Below are positions 41,354 through 50,186 of a stretch of DNA of 64,000 bases, one piece after another. The position numbers and the translations under genes were made by a program. Within the stretch, counting starts at the first letter, position 1. Each line of letters begins with the position of its first letter. The notes beneath the pieces are model-generated. The model was not told the DNA's origin, did not search any database, and saw nothing but the letters and a program-made list of their open reading frames with translations. Source of the DNA: HTCC5015 sp051747425 (GTDB taxonomy: Bacteria > Pseudomonadota > Gammaproteobacteria > HTCC5015); the NCBI GenBank assembly GCA_051747425.1, contig JBNJGD010000003.1, forward strand, positions 173,801 to 237,800. Reading direction: 5' to 3'.

Positions 41354-42228
41354 GAGGCGTCGGCCTGATCGCGTTTGAACAGGGCCGCGAAGAGAATGCG
41401 CAACCAGTCGCCCCGGGTCAGACGGGGTCGGGAGTAGAGGTCTTCCTGCTGGCTCAGGCGATAGCACACCCTGAGGCCACCGGCGACAATCAGGCGAATT
41501 TCCAGACCGAAGCGACCGCTCAGGCGCTTGCCCAGGCCGGCGCCGTCGCTCAGCATTTTCTGGGCCCGGTGAATCTGGAACTGCATTAATGCCTGCATCG
41601 CGGCGCTCTGGTTTTCCATACGGATATCCTCGGGTCCGAGCTCGTAGGATTCGAGTTCGGTCAGGGGGATGTAGACGCGGTCGTTTTCCCGGATGTCCTG
41701 CTGGATATCCTGATAGAAATTGATCAGCTGCAGGGCAGTACAGATTTTGTCCGAGTCGTTAAGGTTTTGTTCGCTGTCATTGCCACTCAGATGCAGCATC
41801 AGGCGGCCCACCGGATTGGCTGAGCGGCGGGCGTAGTCCAGCAGTTCGTCGAAGTCGTTGTAGCGGGTTTTGGTGACATCCTGCTTGAAAGCATCGAGCA
41901 GATCGCGGAAGAGCCGGGTAGGCAATTGGTGATGGGCGATGGTGTCGGCCAGGGCGATATAGATGGGGTCTTCGGGCACATTGCCCAGCTCCAAACCCTG
42001 AATCAGTGTGTCCATCTGTTCCAGCTGGCGCAGTCGGGTGTCGGCATCGGCGTCGCCCTCGTCGGCGATGTCATCGGCCACCCGGGCAAAGGCGTAGATC
42101 GCCGCCACGGGCTCGCGCAGACGGGCGGGCAGCAGCTTCGAGGCTACCGGGAAATTCTCGTAGTGGTTGCGCGCCATATCCAGACAGTGCTGGTAGGCGT
42201 CGTCGATGGATGGACTGCGCTGGGCCAT
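41350..42228 (-). CDS. hpnC: Hydroxysqualene synthase
   Basis: 292 aa. Converts presqualene diphosphate to hydroxysqualene. N-terminal HYENFPVASKLLPARLREPV and AIYAFARVADDIADEGDA are typical of HpnC, and the second Asp motif is INFYQDIQQDIRENDRVYIP. First gene of the three-gene squalene operon, starting 55 bases inside the dispersed repeat B boundary. Confidence 0.93.
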   Translation of the reverse strand: MAQRSPSIDDAYQHCLDMARNHYENFPVASKLLPARLREPVAAIYAFARVADDIADEGDADADTRLRQLEQMDTLIQGLELGNVPEDPIYIALADTIAHHQLPTRLFRDLLDAFKQDVTKTRYNDFDELLDYARRSANPVGRLMLHLSGNDSEQNLNDSDKICTALQLINFYQDIQQDIRENDRVYIPLTELESYELGPEDIRMENQSAAMQALMQFQIHRAQKMLSDGAGLGKRLSGRFGLEIRLIVAGGLRVCYRLSQQEDLYSRPRLTRGDWLRILFAALFKRDQADAS

Positions 42229-42282
42229 GAATTCAGTAAGCTTATTATTGGCGTCCGCTCATTCTATCAGGCCTTCGCAGGA

Positions 42283-42418
42283 TAGCCACAGAGAACACAG
42301 AGCGCACAGAGATGCCTTAAGCAAGTCCTTCCTGCAGGGCGGGAGATTCCGGATAAGCGCTGCGCGCTTTCCGGAATGACGCCCAAAACCTCTGTGTTCT
42401 CTGTGCCCTCTGTGGCTC
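42283..42418. repeat. Dispersed CACAGAG-arm repeat, copy B
   Basis: Fills most of the 198 bases between hpnC and the HAD gene. The left arm is TAGCCACAGAGAACACAG and so on, and the right arm ends with CCCTCTGTGGCT. The core palindrome at 42346-42376 has ATTCCGGATAAGCGC paired with GCGCTTTCCGGAAT. It is the shortest and cleanest copy, with only about 30 unrelated bases between left arm and core. Confidence 0.92.
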
Positions 42419-42426
42419 AATCAATA

Positions 42427-43089
42427 TCAATTCAGATCATCGATAGCGTCGAGGAGTTGGCGGGTGTCGTGGACGATGCCCCGGGTGCCCCAGGTGGCGG
42501 GGTCTTCGCCCTCGGGGATGAAGTCCCAGGCGGCGACCAGGCAGGGCATGCCGGCGGCGAGGGAGGCCTCGGCGTCGCGGCGGTCGTCGCCGACATAAAC
42601 GCAGTCGGCGGTTGGCAGTCCGAGACGACTGGCGGCCTCGATCAACGGTGCCGGGTCGGGTTTTTTTACCGGCAGGCTGTCACCACCCAGCCAGACGGCA
42701 AGGCGCTCGGAGAGCCCCAGTGCCTCCAGCAGCGGCTCGGCAAAGCGGTCGGGCTTGTTGGTGACTACGCCCCAGGGCAGGCCGCGGGCCTCCCATTGCT
42801 CGATGATATCCATCAGGCCGGGGTAGAGGGCGGGGTTCTCGTACAGCGCCTGCTGGTAGTGTTGCCACAGGCGGTCGCGCAATTCATTGGCCGCCGATTC
42901 GTCGTCGGGGAAGTGTTCGCCCATGGCGGCCGCCACCAGGGCCATGCTGCCATTGGGAACCTGGGGGCGCAGTTCGCCAAAGGGGCGCCGGGGCAAGCCC
43001 CGGTCGTCGAGGACCCGCTGGGTGGCCTCGATCAGGTCGCCGGCGGTGTCGGCCAGGGTGCCATCGAGGTCGAAAAGCAGGGCTTTCAC
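42427..43089 (-). CDS. mupP: HAD phosphatase, MupP/Gph-like
   Basis: 220 aa. HAD motifs: ALLFDLDGTLADTAGDLIEA, VVTNKPDRF, KKPDPAPL, and VYVGDDRRDAEASLAAGM. By sequence it could be phosphoglycolate phosphatase. The position beside ubiG and the VVTNKPDRFAEP pattern match Pseudomonas MupP, which dephosphorylates N-acetylmuramate 6-phosphate in cell-wall recycling. The symbol is therefore by synteny. It overlaps ubiG by 4 bases. Confidence 0.85.
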   Translation of the reverse strand: MKALLFDLDGTLADTAGDLIEATQRVLDDRGLPRRPFGELRPQVPNGSMALVAAAMGEHFPDDESAANELRDRLWQHYQQALYENPALYPGLMDIIEQWEARGLPWGVVTNKPDRFAEPLLEALGLSERLAVWLGGDSLPVKKPDPAPLIEAASRLGLPTADCVYVGDDRRDAEASLAAGMPCLVAAWDFIPEGEDPATWGTRGIVHDTRQLLDAIDDLN

Positions 43090-43790
43090 GCGCGGGCCTT
43101 GACCGTGTGCATCAGGTAGTTCACATCGACATTGTCGGCCAGCCAGTAACGGCGGGTGACCGGGTTGTAGTGCAGGCCGGTGGCGTGGCGGGTGTCGAGC
43201 CCCGCCGAGCGGGCCCAGCGCGACAGTTCCGAGGGACGGATAAACTTGGTGTACTCGTGGGTGCCACGGGGCACCAGGTTGAGTACATACTCGGCGCCGA
43301 TGATGGCAAAGAGAAAGGATTTCGGGTTGCGGTTGAGCGTGCTCATCACCACATCGCCGCCGGGCTTGACCAGCTGTGCGCAGGCGCGGATGACGGACTC
43401 GGGATCGGGTACATGCTCGAGCATTTCCATGCAGGTGACCACATCGTATTGTCCGGCGCGCTCCTCGGCCAAGGACTCCACACTTTGCTCCAGATACTCC
43501 ACCGGCTCGCCGCTCTCCCGTGCGTGCAGACGGGCCGCGCGCAGGGCCTCGCTGCTCAGGTCGAGGCCGCTGACATCGGCGCCGGCGGCCGACAGGGCCT
43601 CGGCCAGAATACCGCCGCCGCAGCCAACATCGAGCACGCGCTTGCCGGTCAAGCCGCCGCAGCGCTCTTCAATGTAGCCCAGGCGAAGCGGGTTGATTTC
43701 GTGCAGGGGTTTGAACTCGCCCTCCCTGTCCCACCAGTGTTCGGAGGAGGCGTTGAATTTGTGGATTTCAGCCGGGTCGACATTGCTCAT
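43086..43790 (-). CDS. ubiG: Ubiquinone biosynthesis O-methyltransferase
   Basis: 234 aa from the ATG at 43790. Catalyses both O-methylations of ubiquinone. SAM loop VLDVGCGGGILAEALSAAGA, then DVVTCMEMLEHVPDP and GTHEYTKFIRPSEL. N-terminal FNASSEHWWDREGEFKPLHE is diagnostic. Overlaps mtaD at its start and mupP at its stop by 4 bases each. Confidence 0.97.
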   Translation of the reverse strand: MSNVDPAEIHKFNASSEHWWDREGEFKPLHEINPLRLGYIEERCGGLTGKRVLDVGCGGGILAEALSAAGADVSGLDLSSEALRAARLHARESGEPVEYLEQSVESLAEERAGQYDVVTCMEMLEHVPDPESVIRACAQLVKPGGDVVMSTLNRNPKSFLFAIIGAEYVLNLVPRGTHEYTKFIRPSELSRWARSAGLDTRHATGLHYNPVTRRYWLADNVDVNYLMHTVKARA

Positions 43791-45139
43791 TGACTTTGCT
43801 CTCGCTGTTGGTCGGTGCTCTGAATGCGTTGGCGCCATTCCCCGGCGCTCTCCATCAGGTGCCGGGTGTTGAAGTGATCCAGGCGCCCCTCGGTCAGCTG
43901 GGGTCGACCTTGTACCCAGACATCGCTGACCTGATCGCGGCTGGCGGCGTAGACCAGCTGCGACACCGGGTCATAGACCGGCTGGGTGGCCAGTTGGCCG
44001 AGATCGATGGCGGCGATGTCGGCGGACTTCCCTGCCACCAGGCTACCGCAGTGCTCTTCGAGGCCCAGGGCCCGGGCGCCGCCCAGAGTGGCCATTTTCA
44101 ACACCTGGTGAGCGCTCACCGCCGTGGCCTCGGCGGGGCCGTGTTCGTTGGGCAGCTTGCCCAGCAGGGCGGCGCTTCGCATCTCGCCGATCATGTCCAG
44201 ATCGTTATTGCTGGCAGCACCGTCGGTGCCCAGGGCGACATTGATGCCGGCGTTAAGAAGAGCCTGAACCGGACAGATGCCGCTGGCCAGTTTCATGTTG
44301 GACTCGGGGCAGTGGATGACATGGCTGCCGGTAGCGGCCAGGCGTTCGATCTCTGCGTCGGTCAGTTGCGTCATATGCACGGCCATAAACTGGGGCGACA
44401 AAAGGCCCAGGTCATCCAGTCGCGCCAGGGGGCGCCGACCGTCCGCTGATTCGGCATCGGCCACTTCGCCGGCGGTCTCGTGAACATGCATCTGAATCGG
44501 AATGTTCAGCTCATCGGCCATCATCCGCGCCTGTTGCAGGGGACCGTCGGAGACGGTGTAGGGCGCGTGGGGAGCGAAAAAAGTGCTGATCAGGCTGTCG
44601 TGTCGCCAGGCATCGTGGACCTCGATGCCCTTGCGCAGATAGGCGTCGGGGTTCTCCGCCCACACCGTGGGAAAGTCGATCAGGATCAGGCCAACGCTGG
44701 CACGCATGCCGATGCGCCGGGCCTCCCGGGCGACCACATCGGGGAAAAAGTACATGTCGGAGAAGCAGGTGGTGCCCGAGCGCAGCATTTCGGCCATGGC
44801 CAGTCGCGTGCCCTCGGCGACAAAGGCGTCGCTCACCCACTGGCCCTCGGCGGGCCAGATGTGCTCCTGCAGCCAGGTCATCAGTGGCAGGTCGTCGGCG
44901 AGGCCCCGGAACAAACTCATGGCGGCGTGGCCGTGAGCATTGATCAGCCCCGGTATCAGCAGGTGATGGGACAGTTGTCGATGAGTCTCGGCGCGGTAGC
45001 GCTGGTGGGCGCGCTCCGTGGGCAGCACGGCGACGATTTGGCCCTTGTCCACGGCCACGCTGTGATTTTCCAGAACCCGTTCGTCGGGCTCCACCGGTGC
45101 GACCCAGGCGGCGTCTATCAGAAGATCAATTTGGCTCAT
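43787..45139 (-). CDS. mtaD: 5'-methylthioadenosine / S-adenosylhomocysteine deaminase-like amidohydrolase
   Basis: 450 aa from the ATG at 45139. Amidohydrolase metal site: LINAHGHAAMSLFRG, MHVHETAGEV, and GTDGAASNNDLDM. Family members deaminate 5'-methylthioadenosine or S-adenosylhomocysteine; the Pseudomonas homologue in the same position deaminates MTA. The divergent mtnA at 51420 belongs to the same methionine-salvage theme. Deamination of other nucleosides cannot be excluded. Confidence 0.92.
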   Translation of the reverse strand: MSQIDLLIDAAWVAPVEPDERVLENHSVAVDKGQIVAVLPTERAHQRYRAETHRQLSHHLLIPGLINAHGHAAMSLFRGLADDLPLMTWLQEHIWPAEGQWVSDAFVAEGTRLAMAEMLRSGTTCFSDMYFFPDVVAREARRIGMRASVGLILIDFPTVWAENPDAYLRKGIEVHDAWRHDSLISTFFAPHAPYTVSDGPLQQARMMADELNIPIQMHVHETAGEVADAESADGRRPLARLDDLGLLSPQFMAVHMTQLTDAEIERLAATGSHVIHCPESNMKLASGICPVQALLNAGINVALGTDGAASNNDLDMIGEMRSAALLGKLPNEHGPAEATAVSAHQVLKMATLGGARALGLEEHCGSLVAGKSADIAAIDLGQLATQPVYDPVSQLVYAASRDQVSDVWVQGRPQLTEGRLDHFNTRHLMESAGEWRQRIQSTDQQREQSQ

Positions 45140-45238
45140 GGCGGCAAGGATACTGCCATTCCCGGTACAGGCCAATTGGAATAGTATCTAATCGTGCTAA
45201 GCTCAAGCGCTAAACCAACACTTAATAAGGACATCACC

Positions 45239-45814
45239 ATGCCATTGTCAGCGATTAACTCCCATTCCAGCCGCCTGTTTTCACTGTTGTTGATGGCCTT
45301 TGCCGCTCTGGCCCTGAGCGCCTGCGGTGGCCGTACCACCATCGAGAGCGACCTGGGTATTGACGGTGCGCCGGATTGGGTCAACGAAGGTACTCAGGCG
45401 GTTGAGGACGATGACGGCCGCCTGATTCAGGGCGTCGGCATGGCCCCGGCCATGGGCGACTTTTCCCTGCAGCGTTCCACCGCCGACAACCGCGCCCGTG
45501 CCGAGATCGCCCGGGTGTTGTCGAGTTACATCGATGCCACCATTGAAGACTTTAGCGCCCACAGCGGTGGTCAGACCGATGTCGACATCGAGCAGACCCT
45601 GAAAAGTGAAACGCGCCAGTTGCTCAGCGGTGCGCGCATTGTCGGCCACTGGAAGAACCCCGAGAACGGTGACATCTACGCCTTTGCCGAACTCGATATG
45701 GAAGCGGTGGAAGAAAACCTGAAGCTGTCCAAATCACTGACCGGCGCCTTCAAGGAATACTTTGAAGAGCGCGGGGGGCAAACCTTTAAACAAGTCGTAC
45801 AGGAGACAAAATAA
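45239..45814 (+). CDS. LPP20-family lipoprotein
   Basis: 191 aa from the ATG at 45239. Signal peptide with lipobox (FAALALSAC), lipidation expected at Cys29. The mature part starts GGRTTIESDLG and has the LPP20-type segment APDWVNEGTQAVEDDDGRLI then GVGMAPAMGDFSLQRSTADN, with an alpha/beta core (ARVLSSYIDATIEDF). First of four lipoprotein genes. It overlaps lpoB by one base (TAATG). Molecular role unknown. Confidence 0.88.
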   Translation: MPLSAINSHSSRLFSLLLMAFAALALSACGGRTTIESDLGIDGAPDWVNEGTQAVEDDDGRLIQGVGMAPAMGDFSLQRSTADNRARAEIARVLSSYIDATIEDFSAHSGGQTDVDIEQTLKSETRQLLSGARIVGHWKNPENGDIYAFAELDMEAVEENLKLSKSLTGAFKEYFEERGGQTFKQVVQETK

Positions 45815-46419
45815 TGACCAGCCAGTGGATGAATAAAGGATTGATCGTGGTGTTGGCCACCACTCTGGCCGCCTGTGGTGGCACCAAGGTGCAGCGCATC
45901 GGCGTGGATGAAACCCGCGACCTCAGCGGTGCCTGGAACGACACCGACTCGCGTCTGGTGTCCGAGGAAATGATCAGCGATGCCCTGGCCCGGCCCTGGG
46001 TCTCCGACCATGTGCGCCGCGAGGGCGAGCGCCCGGCGGTGATCGTCGGCACGGTGCGCAACCTTAGCCACGAGCACATTAATGTAAATACCTTTATCAA
46101 CGACATGGAGCGAGCCCTGATCAACTCCGGTCGCGTCGACTTCGTGGCCTCCTCCGAAGAGCGCGATGAGATTCGCGACGAGCGCGTCGATCAGGATCTC
46201 AACGCCAGTGCCGAGACCCGCAACGCCGCCGGTCGCGAGCTGGGTGCGGACTACATGCTCAAGGGCGAGATCAACACCATCGTTGATCGCGAAGGCAAGC
46301 AGCAGGTGCGCTTCTACCAGATCGACCTGACCATGATCAGTCTGGCCGATAACCGCAAGGTGTGGATTGGTCAGAAGAAGATCAAGAAGTACATCAAGAA
46401 TGCCAACCTGCGCTTCTAA
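45814..46419 (+). CDS. lpoB: LpoB-like penicillin-binding protein activator lipoprotein
   Basis: 201 aa. Signal peptide with lipobox (ATTLAAC). Family markers include LVSEEMISDALARPWVSD, VIVGTVRNLSHEHINVNTF, GADYMLKGEINTIVD, and YQIDLTMISLADNRKVW. In E. coli LpoB reaches from the outer membrane to activate PBP1b. Whether this orthologue does the same is inferred. Confidence 0.92.
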   Translation: MTSQWMNKGLIVVLATTLAACGGTKVQRIGVDETRDLSGAWNDTDSRLVSEEMISDALARPWVSDHVRREGERPAVIVGTVRNLSHEHINVNTFINDMERALINSGRVDFVASSEERDEIRDERVDQDLNASAETRNAAGRELGADYMLKGEINTIVDREGKQQVRFYQIDLTMISLADNRKVWIGQKKIKKYIKNANLRF

Positions 46420-46434
46420 CGGCGCTCGGCCGTA

Positions 46435-47829
46435 ATGTTCCGCATTGGCGTTTTCCAGCGCGCACGGTCTGTGCGCAAGGTGTGGCGCCCGGCACTGTTG
46501 CTGGGCGCTGCCTTTCTCGTCCAGGGCTGTGCCCAGCACCAGTGGAAGATGAACGAGCTGTCGCAGCAGGTCGGGCAGACATCTCCCGATGTGTTGCTGC
46601 GCCAGCTCGAAATGACGAAGGTGCCCGACCGGGACCGGGTGCAGTTGCTGCTCAATCGCGGCATGTTGCATGCACTCAATGGGGATCTTGAGGCCGCCCG
46701 CGAGGACTGGGACGAAGCCAAGCGCGGTTTTGAGGCCCTGCGAGCGGCCAGTGTCAGTGAAAATGTTGGCGCCGGCACGGTTAACGAAACCCTGCGCGCC
46801 TACGACGGTACGCCCGGGGAACAGGTCATTCTGCAGGCGCTGCTGGCGCTCAGCTATCTGGCCTCGGGTAACCTCGACGGCGCCCGCGTCGAGATGTTGC
46901 AGGCGGATACCCTGGTTCGCGCCCTGCAGGATGAGGATGAGATGAACGGCCAACTGGCCATTACCCGCTATGTCAGTGGTCTTGTCTACGAGCTCGGCGG
47001 CGAGTGGGACAACGCCTACATTGCCTATGACAAGGCACACAACATCATGCAGGCCCGGGATCAGTCGCCGCCGTCGGCGCTCAAGCTCTCGTTGATTCGC
47101 ACCGCCGAGCAGTCTGGCCGCCGGGACGCCGCCGGGCGCTGGCGGGAGAAGTTCGGTGAGCCCCCGGCACTGGATAGCGGGCAGGGCGAGCTGGTCGTCG
47201 TGGCCATGCAGGGTACGGTCAGCGCCCGCACCCAGGTGGCGGCCTCGGTCTATGCCCCTGGACTGGAACAGTATGTCTCCCTGGCCCTGCCCAGTTACCC
47301 GCCAAAACCCATGGGCTACGAGCGCCGCACGCTTCAGCTGCACGGTCCAGTGCGCCGGGATGTGCAAACCGGATTGATTGAGGATGTCGAGGCAGTGGCT
47401 CGCGAGGACCTGGAGGCGGAGAAGGGCAAGCTGACCGCCGCCGCCCTGGCGCGTATGGTGGCCAAACACCGCGCTGTAGAAGAGGCAAAGAAGAACAGTC
47501 CGCTGGCGGGTTTGGTGGCCAATATTGCCGGCATGGTGTCTGAAGTGGCCGATGTTCGGAGCTGGAACACCCTGCCGTCGAATATTCAGGTCAGTCGCAC
47601 GGCATTGCCGGCGGGCACTTACCACTATTTGATGAGTCGGCAAATTCAACGCATCGGTGACAGCAGTCGCAGTGGCGAAGTGAACATTGAAGCTGGCCGC
47701 ACCACCGTATTATGGCTGCAGCAGGCGGCCACAAGGGCCTACGCCTACCCGCCGTTGGCGCTGCCCGCACAAGAGGAAGAGAGCGATGTTGAAGACACAG
47801 AAAGCGAAATGGAAAGCCCCGCTGAATAA
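46435..47829 (+). CDS. COG3014-like TPR lipoprotein
   Basis: 464 aa. The N-terminus is basic, then hydrophobic with a lipobox (AAFLVQGC). Helical TPR-like repeats occupy roughly residues 60-220 (LLNRGMLHALNGDLEAAREDW, YVSGLVYELGGEWDNAYIAY). The C-terminal part has IAGMVSEVADVRSWNTLPSN and a beta-rich segment, and ends in an acidic tail. Such proteins co-occur with LpoB and LPP20 in other gammaproteobacteria. It overlaps the next gene by 44 bases, with the acidic tail encoding region containing that gene's RBS. Confidence 0.85.
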   Translation: MFRIGVFQRARSVRKVWRPALLLGAAFLVQGCAQHQWKMNELSQQVGQTSPDVLLRQLEMTKVPDRDRVQLLLNRGMLHALNGDLEAAREDWDEAKRGFEALRAASVSENVGAGTVNETLRAYDGTPGEQVILQALLALSYLASGNLDGARVEMLQADTLVRALQDEDEMNGQLAITRYVSGLVYELGGEWDNAYIAYDKAHNIMQARDQSPPSALKLSLIRTAEQSGRRDAAGRWREKFGEPPALDSGQGELVVVAMQGTVSARTQVAASVYAPGLEQYVSLALPSYPPKPMGYERRTLQLHGPVRRDVQTGLIEDVEAVAREDLEAEKGKLTAAALARMVAKHRAVEEAKKNSPLAGLVANIAGMVSEVADVRSWNTLPSNIQVSRTALPAGTYHYLMSRQIQRIGDSSRSGEVNIEAGRTTVLWLQQAATRAYAYPPLALPAQEEESDVEDTESEMESPAE

Positions 47830-48826
47830 ACTGTTGCTGGTCCTGACTGCATTGGCCCTGGTGGGTTGTGCCGGCAGCGGCAGCCGCCCGGACTGGGTCG
47901 ACCGCCCGGCCAGCGCCTACAGTGAAGATGAATACATGAGCGCCGTGGGCAGTGCCGACAACCGCGAGAGCGCCAACGCCTCCGCCCTGGCCAATTTGGC
48001 CCGGGAGTTTGAGGTCAGCATCAGTGACAGCAGCCAGGACACTGCCACGGCCATTGTCCGCCAGAGTGGCGAGGGCCGGCAGGTGGAGAACACCCAGCGT
48101 GCCGGCCGCAGCGTGACCGCCTTTGCCAAACAGGTGCTGGAGGGGGCCGAAGTGGTCCAGCACTGGCGCGAGCGCGGCGACCTGGGCGATACCCACTACA
48201 GTCTGGCCGTGCTCGAACGCGATCCGGCGGCCCGCCGCTTGCGCGATGAAGTGCGCCAACTCGATCGCCGCATTGGTGACGCCATGGACTACGCCCGTCA
48301 GCACAGCGACCGCCCGGTGCGGGTTTTCAGCGCCTGGGAACAGGCCCGGCAGTGGGCCCTGGAGCGCCAGGCACTCAACCGCAATCTCGCTACGGTAGCG
48401 GGCCAGGGGTTGCCCGCTCGCACCTCTGCCACCGAGTTGCTGCAGAGCATTCGCAGTGGACTGGCGGCACTGTCCGTGGTCGGCGTGGCCGACAGTGCCG
48501 AGTGGCAGAGCGTGTTGAGTGGCGGTCTTGAGGCTTTGGGTGTGGCAGACCGGGCCGATGAGGAGGCCGAGTACCGCTTGTTGCTGGAAGTCGATTCCTC
48601 GCCGGTGGAGTTTCGCCAGCAGTGGCACTGGCTGCGCGGTGGCATTGAGCTCACCCTGTTGCGCGGCGATCAGGTGATGGCCAAGCAGCGCCACAGTTTC
48701 AAAGTGTCGGCCACCGAGGCCCATGTGGTCGAGCAGCGCGCCCGGGAGCAGATGATCGATCAGATGCCCGGGCACCTGTACGCCCTGTTGACTTCCGCCC
48801 TGGGCGAGGTGCCCTCCGGCCGCTAA
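47786..48826 (+). CDS. Second LPP20-like lipoprotein
   Basis: 346 aa from the ATG at 47786, preceded by AGAGGAAGAGAG. Signal peptide with lipobox (LTALALVGC). The segment SRPDWVDRPASAYSEDEYMS parallels the first LPP20 gene, followed by ANLAREFEVSISDSSQD. The C-terminal half (residues 170-340) is longer than in the first one and unassigned. It closes the four-gene lipoprotein unit. Confidence 0.85.
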   Translation: MLKTQKAKWKAPLNKLLLVLTALALVGCAGSGSRPDWVDRPASAYSEDEYMSAVGSADNRESANASALANLAREFEVSISDSSQDTATAIVRQSGEGRQVENTQRAGRSVTAFAKQVLEGAEVVQHWRERGDLGDTHYSLAVLERDPAARRLRDEVRQLDRRIGDAMDYARQHSDRPVRVFSAWEQARQWALERQALNRNLATVAGQGLPARTSATELLQSIRSGLAALSVVGVADSAEWQSVLSGGLEALGVADRADEEAEYRLLLEVDSSPVEFRQQWHWLRGGIELTLLRGDQVMAKQRHSFKVSATEAHVVEQRAREQMIDQMPGHLYALLTSALGEVPSGR

Positions 48827-48913
48827 AAAATACCGCAGAGCGGGCAGGGGAGACAGACGGCCCGCGTCTGAGGCAGTATGAACCGAGTCATTTTGTGATT
48901 GTCACAAGGCGCC

Positions 48914-50140
48914 ATGGCGATAGAGCAAAATAATTATTACAGCGACAGTGCCGCCCGGGAAATCCGCCGACTTGAGGGCATCTCCGAGCATGGCGTTCGG
49001 CTGTTGCGCTTTTCCGATGTCCTGGAGCGCCGGTTTGTTCGCGCCCACAACCGCCAGGCTTTGCTTTATCGCCGCCTGTGCCTGTTGGTAGCCGCTCTGG
49101 CCATTGGCGCTTTTGGTTTGCTCGATTATGTGCTCTTTGGTGAGGAGCTGAAACACATTGCCCCCATGCGGCACGGGGTTGGCTTTACGGTGGTCCTTGT
49201 CGGCGGGATTCTGACGATGTCGCCCCTGTTTTATCGCTATCAGCAGGAATTTCTATTCCAGCTCACCTTGTGCACTGTACACATGACGACCCTGGTGCTT
49301 TTGGTCGCGCCGGATCGAATCTTTATGCACTATCTGCCTTCCTACATGCTGGTCATGATGTTTGCTGCGGTGATCTGCCACATGTTTTTCCTGCGCGCCC
49401 TGATGATAGGCGCCATGGTTCTAATCAGTGTCAACCTGGTGCTCTTTCCCTTGCGGCCACAGCCTTTTGAGGTCATCGCCTCTTTCAATATCACTTTTTT
49501 CTGCACGGCACTGATTACCTGGGTCGCCAGCTATTACCTGGAGTACACCGCGCGCAAGGACTTTCTGCAGCAGCGTATCCTCGAGCTCGAACGCCGCCAA
49601 CTCAGCGCCGCCAACGAGCAACTGCAGATGATGGCGACTACCGACCCGCTGACCGGGCTCTTTAACCGGCGGGAACTGGAGCGGCAGCTGCAAGCAGAGT
49701 GGCGCCGGGCCAGCCGCTCGGCCTGCCTGGTCAGTATCATCCTGATCGATATCGACGACTTCAAACCCTACAACGATCACTTTGGTCACCAGGCCGGTGA
49801 TGCCTGTCTGGAAACCGTCGCCGCGCTCTTGCAGGAACAGTTTCAGCGCGTTTCCGACTGTGCCGCCCGCTACGGCGGCGAGGAGTTTATCGTGCTGCTG
49901 CCCGACACCGATGGCGAAGCGGCCCACCAACTCGCCGAGAAATTTCGTCACGCACTGGCCGAGCGCAACATTCCCCACCCCCACGCCAGGGCCGCTGACC
50001 ATGTCACCGCCAGCATCGGCGTGGCCACTACGCGGGCCAGCAGCGAAGGGCACTACGAGCATTTGATTCACGCCGCCGATGAGGCGCTCTACCGGGCCAA
50101 GGAATCGGGTCGCAACCGGGTCGTCTCCGCCGGCGATTGA
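48914..50140 (+). CDS. Membrane diguanylate cyclase (GGDEF)
   Basis: About 408 aa from the ATG at 48914. Residues 60-220 hold roughly six membrane helices that probably act as the sensor. A short coiled linker precedes the GGDEF domain (TTDPLTGLFNRRELERQLQ, IDIDDFKPYNDHFGHQAGD). The active site reads GGEEF. RVSD lies five residues before it and forms the inhibitory I-site, so product feedback is expected. A TTG five codons upstream (48899) is an alternative start. Confidence 0.94.
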   Translation: MAIEQNNYYSDSAAREIRRLEGISEHGVRLLRFSDVLERRFVRAHNRQALLYRRLCLLVAALAIGAFGLLDYVLFGEELKHIAPMRHGVGFTVVLVGGILTMSPLFYRYQQEFLFQLTLCTVHMTTLVLLVAPDRIFMHYLPSYMLVMMFAAVICHMFFLRALMIGAMVLISVNLVLFPLRPQPFEVIASFNITFFCTALITWVASYYLEYTARKDFLQQRILELERRQLSAANEQLQMMATTDPLTGLFNRRELERQLQAEWRRASRSACLVSIILIDIDDFKPYNDHFGHQAGDACLETVAALLQEQFQRVSDCAARYGGEEFIVLLPDTDGEAAHQLAEKFRHALAERNIPHPHARAADHVTASIGVATTRASSEGHYEHLIHAADEALYRAKESGRNRVVSAGD

Positions 50141-50186
50141 TGCGATAAGCATCGCACTGGCTCCCCGCTCTGTGCGAAAATTGGTC

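Noticed and set aside
42427..43089. Firm assignment of the HAD gene as phosphoglycolate phosphatase
   Set aside because: Sequence motifs do not separate Gph from MupP; gene order favours MupP.
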